Source of the DNA: Acidobacteriota bacterium
GTDB taxonomy: Bacteria; Acidobacteriota; Terriglobia; UBA7540
Length of the DNA: 14,952 nucleotides
Reading direction: 5' to 3'
NCBI GenBank assembly: GCA_003165615.1
Contig: PLWR01000067.1
Span: forward strand, 1-14,952
The stretch's first letter is position 1; each line of letters starts with the position of its first letter. The notes below the pieces were generated by a model. That model did not search any database, had not been told where the DNA came from, and was given only the letters and a program-made list of their open reading frames with translations. The position numbers and the translations under genes are program-made. Positions 8,238-14,607 of the stretch are shown here, one piece after another.

Positions 8238-8246
8238 GGATACAGG

Positions 8247-8320
8247 GCAGCAGGCAGTAAGCGGTGATGGCGGACGGTTCCCCTAAGCGCAGGGATCAAA
8301 TTCCGCTCGCTGCCTCCTGC
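8247..8320. repeat. Imperfect inverted repeat between the dehydrogenase remnant and the next gene
   Basis: An 18-bp arm at 8247-8264 (GCAGCAGGCAGTAAGCGG) faces its imperfect complement at 8303-8320, with 15 of 18 positions matching, around a 38-bp centre. It abuts directly the tandem repeat at 8321-8348. Together they look like a composite dispersed element or the debris of one. Confidence 0.5.
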
Positions 8321-8348
8321 TCGTCACTTGTCACTCGTCACTTGTCAC
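8321..8348. repeat. Short tandem repeat (TCGTCACTTGTCAC family), copy 2
   Basis: Two perfect tandem copies of the 14-bp unit TCGTCACTTGTCAC lie 11 bp beyond the stop codon of the minus-strand cysteine-rich gene. The same unit, in the same orientation, lies at the 3' end of the cysteine desulfurase gene (2794-2815). Confidence 0.8.
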
Positions 8349-8359
8349 TTGCCGTGAGA

Positions 8360-8920
8360 TTACCATCGCGCCGGGCGGTCGGTGACCAGTTCAGGATGCT
8401 GGCGGCGAAAGGTCTCCGCGATGTGGCACGACCAGCAGACGGGCTGGTGGGTGGCAAAAATCTCCGGCAACTTTTCAGCGGGCACATCGCCCCAGCTCAC
8501 GGTCCTGGAATCCGGGGTTAGCAGAGCGGGCATGTGACCAGTCCATTCCGCGACGTCATCCACCGGCTTGTGGCAATAGACGCAGACCTTCCCCTTGTAC
8601 CATCCCGCCACGACGTTGCGAACCAGGCACCCCTGCCCCAGAGTTTCGACCTGCGGCAGGCAATCCTGGGCGCACTCCTGCTTTTCCGGCCAGCGCGAAC
8701 AGTCCTGGAGGCAGAGGTAAGTGCCGCCCCTAAAGGCCTTTAAGCCCGCGCCTTTGGCGTCCAGCTCGACCGCCGCGGCGCAGTGGCTCTCTGGACAGGT
8801 CACCAGGCGTTTGCCTCGCGCCCGCCAATAGGCTCGAAGGCCCCGAACCGACACAAAGATCGCCATACCCAAGGCGAGGCCCGCGAGCGACAAAATGACT
8901 ATATAAGCGAAGGTGCTCAT
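8360..8920 (-). CDS. Cysteine-rich single-pass membrane protein with two CXXCH motifs
   Basis: The 186-residue product has one N-terminal transmembrane helix (about residues 5-25) followed by a basic stretch (RGLRAYWRARGKR) and a domain with 11 cysteines. These are CPESHC (42-47), C-x3-C-x8-C-x3-C (70-87), Cys98, CVYCH (113-117) and CWSCH (162-166), ending in HIAETFRRQHPELV. The spacing looks like a metal or heme site. The CXXCH pairs suggest c-type heme, but the basic residues after the helix predict a cytoplasmic domain by the positive-inside rule, where zinc or an Fe-S cluster would be more likely. I recall similar uncharacterised acidobacterial proteins. The start at 8920 is chosen for AAGGAGG (8932-8926) at 5 nt. 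It is transcribed divergently from bacterioferritin; a link to iron or redox stress is inference. Confidence 0.82.
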   Translation of the reverse strand: MSTFAYIVILSLAGLALGMAIFVSVRGLRAYWRARGKRLVTCPESHCAAAVELDAKGAGLKAFRGGTYLCLQDCSRWPEKQECAQDCLPQVETLGQGCLVRNVVAGWYKGKVCVYCHKPVDDVAEWTGHMPALLTPDSRTVSWGDVPAEKLPEIFATHQPVCWSCHIAETFRRQHPELVTDRPARW

Positions 8921-8968
8921 GTGCGCCTCCTTCCACGTGCGTAACAACATGAGCAAATCCACACCCAA

Positions 8969-8998
8969 AATTAGGTTTCAGGTGTCAGGGTGCCAGGG
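8969..8998. repeat. Short CAGGTGTCAGGG-type repetitive tract
   Basis: The run TTTCAGGTGTCAGGGTGCCAGG contains near-tandem copies of a 7-8-bp CAGGGTG/CAGGTGT motif. It lies in the divergent region between the cysteine-rich gene and bfr. It is too short to say more; it may be a remnant of another dispersed repeat. Confidence 0.35.
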
Positions 8999-9055
8999 TC
9001 GGATTCGCAAAGGCCCCTGGCCTGCCTTCCAGTCCCCGCCAGCCACAGCAATGTT

Positions 9056-9082
9056 TTAACAATGGCCTTCCGGGCGTATAAT
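9056..9082 (+). promoter_or_regulatory. Likely sigma70-type promoter of bacterioferritin
   Basis: TATAAT (9077-9082) is a perfect -10 box. TTAACA (9056-9061) matches the -35 at five of six positions with a short 15-nt spacer; TTTTAA (9054-9059) would give 17 nt but fits less well. Transcription would start near 9089, leaving a leader of about 90 nt before the bfr start. No obvious Fur box was seen. Confidence 0.5.
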
Positions 9083-9179
9083 GGCGGCAACCGAAGATCG
9101 ACCTCGCCTTTTCGTCCGCGCGATGGCGGCGCTGCGTATTGGAACGATGGCAGCGGCCGTCAACCACAAGGAGTCTGCC

Positions 9180-9650
9180 ATGAAAGGTAAGCCGGAAGTG
9201 TTGAAAGCCTTGCAGGAAAATTTAACCGATGAGTTGGGCGTGGTGCACGGGTACATCCTCCACGCCGAGATGTGTGAAAATTGGGGTTACAAGACGCTCG
9301 CGGCCACCACCACAAAGCGTGGCATTGAAGAAATGAAGCACGCCGAGAGATTGATAACCCACATGCTCTTTCTGGAGGGTGCGCCCGACGTGCAGACGAT
9401 GCCGAAAGTCCACGTCGGTAAAGATGTGGAAGAGCAGTTTGCGAAAAACCTGGAAGATGAGCTGGCCGCAATTGCCAGCTATAACCAGGGAATCGCCATC
9501 TGCACCAAGGCCCGTGACAATGCCACGGCGGAATTGCTGAAGGGCATTTTGCAGGATGAAGAGCGGCACGCCGATTACCTGGAAACTCAACTGAGCCTCA
9601 TCAAGCAACTGGGCCTGGCGAATTACCTGGCCCAGAATCTTGCGGCCTGA
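9180..9650 (+). CDS. bfr: Bacterioferritin (heme-type, intact ferroxidase centre)
   Basis: A cytoplasmic iron-storage protein that oxidises Fe(II) and stores it as a mineral inside a 24-subunit cage. The 156-residue product has every di-iron ligand of E. coli Bfr at the same number: Glu18, Glu51, His54, Glu94, Glu127 and His130. Met52 (in EEMKHAE), the axial ligand of the intersubunit heme, is also present, so this is a heme bacterioferritin and not a Dps or ferritin. FLEGAP and DVEEQF are further family blocks. AAGGAG (9168-9173) lies 6 nt before the ATG at 9180, which fixes the start; the longer open frame from 9081 would overlap the promoter. No bacterioferritin-associated ferredoxin gene is next to it. 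It is probably monocistronic. Confidence 0.96.
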   Translation: MKGKPEVLKALQENLTDELGVVHGYILHAEMCENWGYKTLAATTTKRGIEEMKHAERLITHMLFLEGAPDVQTMPKVHVGKDVEEQFAKNLEDELAAIASYNQGIAICTKARDNATAELLKGILQDEERHADYLETQLSLIKQLGLANYLAQNLAA

Positions 9651-9664
9651 GCGGGAAAATATTT

Positions 9665-9794
9665 CCCCACAGAGGCACAGAGACCACAGAGAAAAGCACT
9701 TCTGTTTTTACGGGAAGGGGCTACGGCTTCTTGGTCTGTTGATGCACAGTTTATACCTGTGTCTTTTCTCCGTGACCTCTGTGCCTCTGCGGTG
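9665..9794 (+). repeat. 130-bp inverted-repeat element, copy B
   Basis: The left arm (9665-9696) and right arm (9763-9794) are imperfect complements, matching at 27 of 32 positions, around a 66-bp core. It begins 14 bp after the bfr stop. The arms and core recur at 10813-10942 and, more diverged, at 14693-14819, all in the same orientation. A tail reading TTTTGGGTTGC after the right arm is shared with copy D. No transposase or obvious target-site duplication was seen. The single-stranded form could fold into a long hairpin. Confidence 0.85.
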
Positions 9795-9856
9795 AAATCC
9801 TTTTGGGTTGCAGCGCGCCCGCGTCTTCCTCCGTTTCGCCTGAGTTGGGGTGTACG

Positions 9857-10771
9857 ATGATGACGATTGATCCCGACGAAGCCCATGTTTTTGGAGTCCT
9901 GATGGCGACGATTGGCGCGACCGTGTACCTTGCGGCCTTCAGCTACTACCGCAAGTACCGTCAGTTTGTGGATACCGTGACCTCTGCCGCGCGCAGTGTG
10001 GCAGAGGGATTTGTGAGGGTCGAAGGCCATGCCATGGGGGAGCACAATCTGGTCAGCCCCATGTTTCAGGTTCCCTGCCTCTACTTTGCCTTGCGGATTA
10101 TTGGCGTTCTGGATGAGACCAGGAATCCGTTAACCTACTCGAAAGGTGTGAAGTTCTATCTACAAGACGAAACCGGGAAGGTGCTGGTGGACCCCACCGC
10201 CCTCCGGCCCGATTCGGTTCCTATGATCGGGTCGAACCAAGTCTCGTTGACGGGTTGGAAAAGTTCCGGACCGGGTTCCTTCGCCAAAAGCCAGGCGGAA
10301 ACGAGCTCGGAAAGCCCTTCGCAGCCCATCCACATACAGACTTTCACCGCCGACTTTGTGGCCTCCTATCTGGCGGCACACCCCCTGTCCGTTACCGCGC
10401 GAATGGCTTTGCTCGGAGGCGGGGAGGTCCGTTTAGAGGAGCGAGTCATCGCGCCTTACCAGCACTACGTCATCCAGGGAACATGCGTCGACAATCCCTA
10501 CGCGCGGGATCCGGGCGACGTGCGGATGATTTCCAAGGGTCCCGGGAAGACCCCTTTCGAAATCGTCGACGAAACGGAGGTAACCCTGCGCTGGGAGAAA
10601 GCGCGGCGCACGCGGGTGTGTCTATGGGCTGGCGGGATGATTCTTGGTTCGGGCCTCGTCATGTTCATCTTTGCTGCTCACGAATGGGTGGCCGTACTTG
10701 CTTGCCTTGTTTTCTTGGGAACCGTGGTCGCGGCGCTTAAGGCGGCTGGAATACCCGTGAAGTTTGGCTGA
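9857..10771 (+). CDS. GIDE-domain-like three-helix membrane protein
   Basis: The 304-residue product has an N-terminal transmembrane helix (about residues 10-30), a soluble region (about 35-250) and two C-terminal helices (about 253-275 and 277-296). The block EGFVRVEGHAMGEHNLVSPM followed by a Cys (VPCLYFALRI) resembles the GIDE domain of mitochondrial MUL1/MULAN and its bacterial relatives, where the domain sits between membrane helices. There is no RING finger, so no ubiquitin-ligase role is implied; the bacterial function is unknown to me. The start at 9857 is favoured because it removes a tail read through the neighbouring repeat. The Shine-Dalgarno is weak (TTGGGGTG). The gene is bracketed by two direct copies of the 130-bp repeat. 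The family call rests on a short motif plus topology. Confidence 0.68.
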   Translation: MMTIDPDEAHVFGVLMATIGATVYLAAFSYYRKYRQFVDTVTSAARSVAEGFVRVEGHAMGEHNLVSPMFQVPCLYFALRIIGVLDETRNPLTYSKGVKFYLQDETGKVLVDPTALRPDSVPMIGSNQVSLTGWKSSGPGSFAKSQAETSSESPSQPIHIQTFTADFVASYLAAHPLSVTARMALLGGGEVRLEERVIAPYQHYVIQGTCVDNPYARDPGDVRMISKGPGKTPFEIVDETEVTLRWEKARRTRVCLWAGGMILGSGLVMFIFAAHEWVAVLACLVFLGTVVAALKAAGIPVKFG

Positions 10772-10812
10772 CTCGCAAAATCTTGCCGCGTGAGCGCGAG
10801 CAGGAAAAAGAT

Positions 10813-10942
10813 CCACCGCAGCGTCACTGAGACCACAGAGAAAAGCACTTCTGTTTGTATGGGCAGGGCTACGGCTTCCTGGTCTGTTGGTGTACAGTTT
10901 ATTCCCGGGTCTTTTCTCCGTGACCTCTGTGCCTCTGTGGTG
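10813..10942 (+). repeat. 130-bp inverted-repeat element, copy C
   Basis: Same size and orientation as copy B. By eye the cores match at about 56 of 66 positions, and the right arms (9763-9794 and 10911-10942) differ at one of 32. The left arm is more decayed (10815-10845). The nuclease reading frame stays open through this element, which would add a false N-terminal extension of 84 codons. Confidence 0.85.
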
Positions 10943-11001
10943 AAATCCTTGTTAAGAAACCGCGCCGCCCACTTTTTCCCCACCGCGCCCTGCAAAATAA
11001 G

Positions 11002-11014
11002 CCTAAAATTTAGG
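11002..11014. promoter_or_regulatory. Small palindrome upstream of the nuclease gene
   Basis: CCTAAAATTTAGG is a 6+1+6 perfect palindrome ending 27 bp before the nuclease start. Its position would suit an operator, but no promoter elements are clear nearby and a palindrome this short can arise by chance in an AT-rich stretch. Confidence 0.25.
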
Positions 11015-11041
11015 GGCATTCTCAAATTAATGGGAGGTACG

Positions 11042-12034
11042 ATGGAGTTCAACTGCCCACGTCGATCTATGCACGGAGGGGCGAGTATTGGAGTAATGGG
11101 GGCGGCACTGGTTCTGCTGTTTGCACCGTTGCGGGCGTGGTCGTGGGGGTGTGATGGTCACCAGGCCGTGGCCATGATTGCGGAGAAGCACATGACGGCG
11201 CACGCTCTGGAGATGGCAAACAAGCTATTGCAAAGCGCGCCGATTGATCCCACGCTGCCGCGCTGGTGCTCCCCCCAGGGACTCGATATGATGGCGGATG
11301 GTGCCACCTGGGCCGACGACATCAGAAAGATCAAGCCGGAAGCGAGCGCGTGGCACTATATTGACATCCCTCGCGACGCACCCCGCAGCGCCATGGCGGA
11401 ATCGTGCCCAGCCTCCACGGGCTGCGTGACCAGCGCCCTCGAGCATCAAATCGAATTGCTTCGCAACGACAGCACCAACCCCCGCGTGCGCGCGGATGCT
11501 CTGCGCTTCGTCATCCATTTTGTGGGGGACATTCATCAACCCCTGCACTGCGTCACCAACAACGATATGGGAGGCAATTGCGTCCCCATCGATTTCTTTG
11601 GCAACCCCCCGATCGAAAAGAACCCGCAGTATGAAAGCTACGCTCCCAACCTCCACGCGATTTGGGATTCCGCCATCATCGAGCGATTGAGGGGAACGGA
11701 ATCGGTGGCCGCGTGGGCGGGCTCTTTGGATCAACAGTTCAGCGCGCAAGCACGCGGCTGGGAAAAGCAGAGCATTAATGTGGAAGACTGGGCGTGGGAA
11801 GGCCACGAGTTGGCCGATTCGGTGGTTTACGCCAAACTGCCAGTGGCGATTCACGTGGAAAAGCCTGAGCTGGTGAAGGGGTGCAGCGACGACAATCATG
11901 TCTCCATGCGCATGCTGAAACTTCACGAACAGGTGTCGCAGCCATACGTGGACGCCGTAGCGTCAACCATCAACGAGCAGATCGCCAAAGCGGGAATCCG
12001 CCTGGCCATGGTCTTGAACCAGATTTGGCCGTAG
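11042..12034 (+). CDS. Secreted S1/P1-type nuclease
   Basis: A zinc-dependent phosphodiesterase acting on single-stranded nucleic acids, often with 3'-nucleotidase activity. The 330-residue product has a signal peptide (hydrophobic core at about 15-30) likely cut before Trp35, which would become the N-terminal zinc ligand. All nine expected ligands are visible: Trp35, His40 (WGCDGH), Asp92 (WADD), His105 (WHYID), His159, Asp163 and His169 (HFVGDIHQPLH), His205 and Asp209 (NLHAIWD). The spacings within the last two clusters equal those of P1 nuclease. GGGAGG (11032-11037) lies 4 nt before the ATG at 11042; the open frame reaching back to 10790 is repeat sequence. Extra cysteines (WGCDG, CPASTGC, HC, GGNC) suggest disulfides outside the cytoplasm. 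It probably scavenges phosphate or nucleotides from external nucleic acid. Confidence 0.92.
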   Translation: MEFNCPRRSMHGGASIGVMGAALVLLFAPLRAWSWGCDGHQAVAMIAEKHMTAHALEMANKLLQSAPIDPTLPRWCSPQGLDMMADGATWADDIRKIKPEASAWHYIDIPRDAPRSAMAESCPASTGCVTSALEHQIELLRNDSTNPRVRADALRFVIHFVGDIHQPLHCVTNNDMGGNCVPIDFFGNPPIEKNPQYESYAPNLHAIWDSAIIERLRGTESVAAWAGSLDQQFSAQARGWEKQSINVEDWAWEGHELADSVVYAKLPVAIHVEKPELVKGCSDDNHVSMRMLKLHEQVSQPYVDAVASTINEQIAKAGIRLAMVLNQIWP

Positions 12035-12056
12035 TTGGGGCGTGCCCGTAAGCGTG

Positions 12057-12084
12057 CGAAAGTCCGTCAGTTGACGGACTTTCG
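12057..12084. terminator. Strong hairpin between convergent genes, possible bidirectional terminator
   Basis: CGAAAGTCCGTCA (12057-12069) is the exact complement of TGACGGACTTTCG (12072-12084), giving a 12-13-bp stem with a 2-4-nt loop. It lies 22 bp past the nuclease stop and 14 bp past the cupin gene's stop on the other strand. No clear T-run follows on either strand, so termination may rely on the stem alone. Its 18-bp core GTCCGTCAGTTGACGGAC has the same length as the palindromes at 13041-13145 and may be a member of that repeat class. Confidence 0.6.
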
Positions 12085-12098
12085 GGCGGCGCTTTCAA

Positions 12099-12998
12099 TC
12101 ATTTATGGGGAAGGTTCTGCACGTCGACACTGTCGATCCTCCGATTGCTATCGCGTGACACGCCGACGATCATGAATTCCAAAGGTTCGCTGCCGGTATT
12201 CTCAAAGGCATGCGCCTCGTTTAATTGGATGGGGATGGCATCGCCCGACTGGATCAGGGCACCTTCGGAGCCGCCTCCCTCAGCCGACACCGTGACGGCG
12301 CCGTGGCCACTCATTACATAGTAGAACTCGGCCACCTCCCGATGCAGGTGGGGACCCGTCGAAGTACTTGGCGGAAGCACCAGGTGGTCCACATAAGCCC
12401 ATGGGGTAGTGAACACCGACGGTCCCAGCGCGCGCCGATACTCCACCGTCCCTTTGCCCCCGCTCATAGCAATCACGGGGCGAAGCAGGGCGCGATCCAG
12501 CCGCATGGTCATGAACACCGGGATGGGATCGAGGGGAACGTTGCTGCGGTCGTCGCCCAGGTCGAAGTTGTCGTACGTGCCCTTCATCGCCGACACGTTG
12601 ATGTTCATCCACTGCACCGGCTTGTCCGTAGCGTTGTAGATGGCGTGGGAATGCCCCATCCGGCAGAGGGCGCCGGACGGCGCTTTCAATACGGACGTGC
12701 GGCCATCAATGGTAAATTGCGCCTCGCCGTCGAGGATCACAAACATCTCCTCGCATTGGTTGTGGAAGTGATGGCCAATCCCACTCTTCGGTTCCAGGAC
12801 GCCCCGATGCAGGAAGCACAGGTTGGTTTCCAGCGCGTGCGCGTCCAGCAGAACCTCTATCTCCATCTGGCCGGCCCCACCGTGGATGGCTTTGACCGTC
12901 TGGTATTTCGCCGGGTCCGTGTGGGCAATGCGCTGCGCCAGAGGCTCGCGCGCCGCCAAGGGAAGAATCATAACGAGCATGAGCAGGGTTGTTTTCAT
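12099..12998 (-). CDS. Exported two-domain (bicupin) protein
   Basis: The 299-residue product has a signal peptide (MKTTLLMLVMILPLAA) and two cupin domains. Domain 1 shows GHHFHNQCEE (His77, His79, Glu83/84) and a later His in GHSHAIYN. Domain 2 shows PHLHREVAEF (His217, His219, Glu224) and NEAHAFENTG. Both therefore keep a full His-His-Glu-His metal set, and both could be catalytic, as in oxalate decarboxylase-like or dioxygenase bicupins; the substrate is unknown. GGAG (13009-13006) lies 7 nt before the chosen ATG; the open frame extending to 13091 crosses palindromic repeats. The gene is on the same strand as the ABM-fold and lactonase-like genes, 159 bp downstream of the former, so shared expression is possible although a palindrome array intervenes. 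Confidence 0.88.
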   Translation of the reverse strand: MKTTLLMLVMILPLAAREPLAQRIAHTDPAKYQTVKAIHGGAGQMEIEVLLDAHALETNLCFLHRGVLEPKSGIGHHFHNQCEEMFVILDGEAQFTIDGRTSVLKAPSGALCRMGHSHAIYNATDKPVQWMNINVSAMKGTYDNFDLGDDRSNVPLDPIPVFMTMRLDRALLRPVIAMSGGKGTVEYRRALGPSVFTTPWAYVDHLVLPPSTSTGPHLHREVAEFYYVMSGHGAVTVSAEGGGSEGALIQSGDAIPIQLNEAHAFENTGSEPLEFMIVGVSRDSNRRIDSVDVQNLPHK

Positions 12999-13040
12999 GT
13001 TCGCTCTCCAATTTCCTTTCGGGGCGACGGGGGACGTAGC

Positions 13041-13145
13041 GCTGGACTTTAGTTCAGCACCGGAATGCAGCGCTGACCTTGAGGTCAGCACTCATACACC
13101 GGCTTCACGGCCGGTGTTACGTCACGTGCCGACCTGCAGGTCGGC
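13041..13145. repeat. Run of four dissimilar palindromes
   Basis: In order: GCTGGACTTTAGTTCAGC (13041-13058, one mismatched pair), GCTGACCTTGAGGTCAGC (13072-13089), a 22-bp palindrome with 8-bp arms ACACCGGC/GCCGGTGT (13096-13117), and GCCGACCTGCAGGTCGGC (13128-13145, perfect). Three of the four are exactly 18 bp and related; centres are 26 to 31 bp apart. Bases differ between units while pairing within each unit is kept. The run lies between the ABM-fold and cupin genes and would form serial hairpins in a shared transcript. Confidence 0.8.
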
Positions 13146-13157
13146 GTTGCACGTCAT

Positions 13158-13550
13158 CTAAACCACGTCAAACAACAGAACGGTGTAGTCCCTAGTCAGC
13201 AGCGTGTTCTCCAGGGTTGGCCAGACTCGCTGATGCGCTGCGGTGGCGATCCATTTCTGCCGCAGTTCCTCGCTCTGGTACGTCAGGGAGAACCGATAGT
13301 TCACCCCCGCCGGAATGCTCCCCTTCAGGACCGTACGCAGCTTCAGCAGCTTCACATCAATATATCCCGGGTGTTTGGCAGCCTCGGGACGGAAGATGGT
13401 TTCGAAGTTGTGCAGCATTTCCTTTTCCCGGGCCGGGTCAACCGTCATGTCGAGGTACAGTTGAATGGGATGCCCGGGGCTTGCTGCCAGGGCGCCGGCT
13501 ACACCGGCTCCGGCCGCGAGCATGGTCTGCAAGCAGGTTCGGCGCTTCAT
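13158..13550 (-). CDS. ABM-fold (antibiotic biosynthesis monooxygenase-like) protein with Tat-like signal
   Basis: The 130-residue product begins MKRRTCLQTML and continues with an Ala/Gly-rich hydrophobic stretch, a pattern close to twin-arginine signals (RR followed by x-x-Leu), ending near ALAASPG. The remaining roughly 105 residues fit a dimeric alpha/beta barrel: strand YLDMTVDP, helix AREKEMLHNFETIF, strand YIDVKLLKLR, strand NYRFSLTYQS, helix WIATAAHQRVWPTL, and strand YTVLLFDVV. Such proteins act as cofactor-free monooxygenases, heme-binding proteins or structural partners; nothing here decides which. AAGGAG (13561-13556) sits 5 nt before the ATG. The gene starts 25 bp after the stop of the lactonase-like gene, so the two are very likely cotranscribed. 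The Tat call is tentative because the motif is not preceded by Ser or Thr. Confidence 0.75.
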   Translation of the reverse strand: MKRRTCLQTMLAAGAGVAGALAASPGHPIQLYLDMTVDPAREKEMLHNFETIFRPEAAKHPGYIDVKLLKLRTVLKGSIPAGVNYRFSLTYQSEELRQKWIATAAHQRVWPTLENTLLTRDYTVLLFDVV

Positions 13551-13575
13551 ATTCTCTCCTTGGGCTCACCGCCGC

Positions 13576-14607
13576 TCACTGATAAAGTGGCTTCTCACCC
13601 GCGATGGCGAGCTTGATCCGGTACAATCCTGTACGTGCGGTGATGTAGAGCGACTTCCAGTCATCGCCCCAATTGCAGTTGGAGGGTGGCAGCGGCGTCT
13701 TGATCGTGCCCAGGTGCTTTCCCTCGGGCGAGAACACCCAAATCCCTCCCGGACCGGCGGCGTAGATGTTGCCCTTTTCATCCACCTTCATGCCGTCCGG
13801 CACACCATCTTCTTTTGCCCCGGTCGCGTCGGCAATCAGACGCCCGTTCCTGACGGTTCCATTATCGACGACGTCGTACGCCATCCATACCATGTGCTTC
13901 TCATCCGAATTCGAGATGTAAAGCGTCTTTTGGTCGGGAGAGAAGGCAATGCCATTGGGCGCCGTCAAGTCCATGATGACCGCTTGCAGCTTGCCGTTCG
14001 CGAAGCGGAAAACGCCATTGAACTTCTGCTCTTTGGCCGGGTCGCTGTCGCCCTTGGGCAATCCGTAGGGCGGATCGGTGAAATAAAATGCCCCGTCGGA
14101 GCGAAAGACCACGTCATTCGGACTGTTCAACTTCTTCCCCTCAAACTTGTCAACCACCGTGCTGATTTTCATGTCTTTGCTGATGCGGACAATGCGGCGG
14201 AATCCATGCTGGCAGAGCAGCACAGCGCCATCTTTATCCGCGGCCATGCCGTTGGGGCCATTGAATCCGCCCTCCGGCAGATTCCCCTTTCCGTCATAAC
14301 CGCCCGGATTGAGAACTTCAGTCACTTTTCCATCGGGCGACCATTGACGCACCACGTTACCCACTACATCGCTGAACCAGAGGATGCCCGATGGGCGCCA
14401 AATCGGCCCCTCGGTAAACTTGAAGCCATCGGCAAGCTTTTCAAGCTGGGCATCCGCGGGAACAAGCGCATCAAGGGCGGGGTCCAGTCGCAAGATATTT
14501 TCCACGGCGGCAGGTTTTTCCGGAGGGGGAGTGGGAACAGGCGCCGTGGAACATGCCACGGTGATGAGTGCAAAAGCCACAACCACAACTGATACTATTT
14601 TGGACAT
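13576..14607 (-). CDS. SMP-30/gluconolactonase-family lipoprotein
   Basis: A six-bladed propeller family of metal-dependent lactonases. The 343-residue product has an N-terminal signal with Cys at residue 19 (ITVACST), a probable though non-canonical lipobox, then a Pro-rich linker. The expected metal/active-site residues are all present: Glu66 (FTEGPIW), Asn164 (SPNDVVF), Asn218 (APNGIAFSPD) and Asp271 (VPDGMKVDEKGN). Their spacing is close to that of human SMP30 (Glu18, Asn103, Asn154, Asp204). Lactone hydrolysis outside the cytoplasm is likely, with the substrate unknown. AAGGAGG (14625-14619) lies 11 nt before the ATG, a longish but workable spacing. It heads the minus-strand run with the ABM-fold and cupin genes. 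Confidence 0.92.
   Translation of the reverse strand: MSKIVSVVVVAFALITVACSTAPVPTPPPEKPAAVENILRLDPALDALVPADAQLEKLADGFKFTEGPIWRPSGILWFSDVVGNVVRQWSPDGKVTEVLNPGGYDGKGNLPEGGFNGPNGMAADKDGAVLLCQHGFRRIVRISKDMKISTVVDKFEGKKLNSPNDVVFRSDGAFYFTDPPYGLPKGDSDPAKEQKFNGVFRFANGKLQAVIMDLTAPNGIAFSPDQKTLYISNSDEKHMVWMAYDVVDNGTVRNGRLIADATGAKEDGVPDGMKVDEKGNIYAAGPGGIWVFSPEGKHLGTIKTPLPPSNCNWGDDWKSLYITARTGLYRIKLAIAGEKPLYQ

Noticed and set aside
8360..8920. Calling the product a c-type cytochrome
   Set aside because: Two CXXCH motifs are suggestive, but the predicted topology places them in the cytoplasm and the other cysteines fit a zinc or Fe-S protein as well, so the call is left open.
9081..9179. N-terminal extension of bacterioferritin
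   Set aside because: The upstream ATG overlaps the TATAAT box and would shift the ferroxidase residues from their exact E. coli numbering; a strong Shine-Dalgarno supports 9180.
11225..11926. Minus-strand open frame of 233 codons
   Set aside because: Antisense to the S1/P1 nuclease, in which all nine zinc ligands are present.
13041..13145. CRISPR array
   Set aside because: The units are self-palindromes with differing sequence and have no constant repeat separated by unique spacers; no cas genes are present.
13465..14592. Long plus-strand open frame of 375 codons
   Set aside because: It runs antisense to the SMP-30-family gene, whose active-site residues, signal and Shine-Dalgarno are clear. 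The antisense translation has no recognisable domain and arises from GC-rich codon bias.
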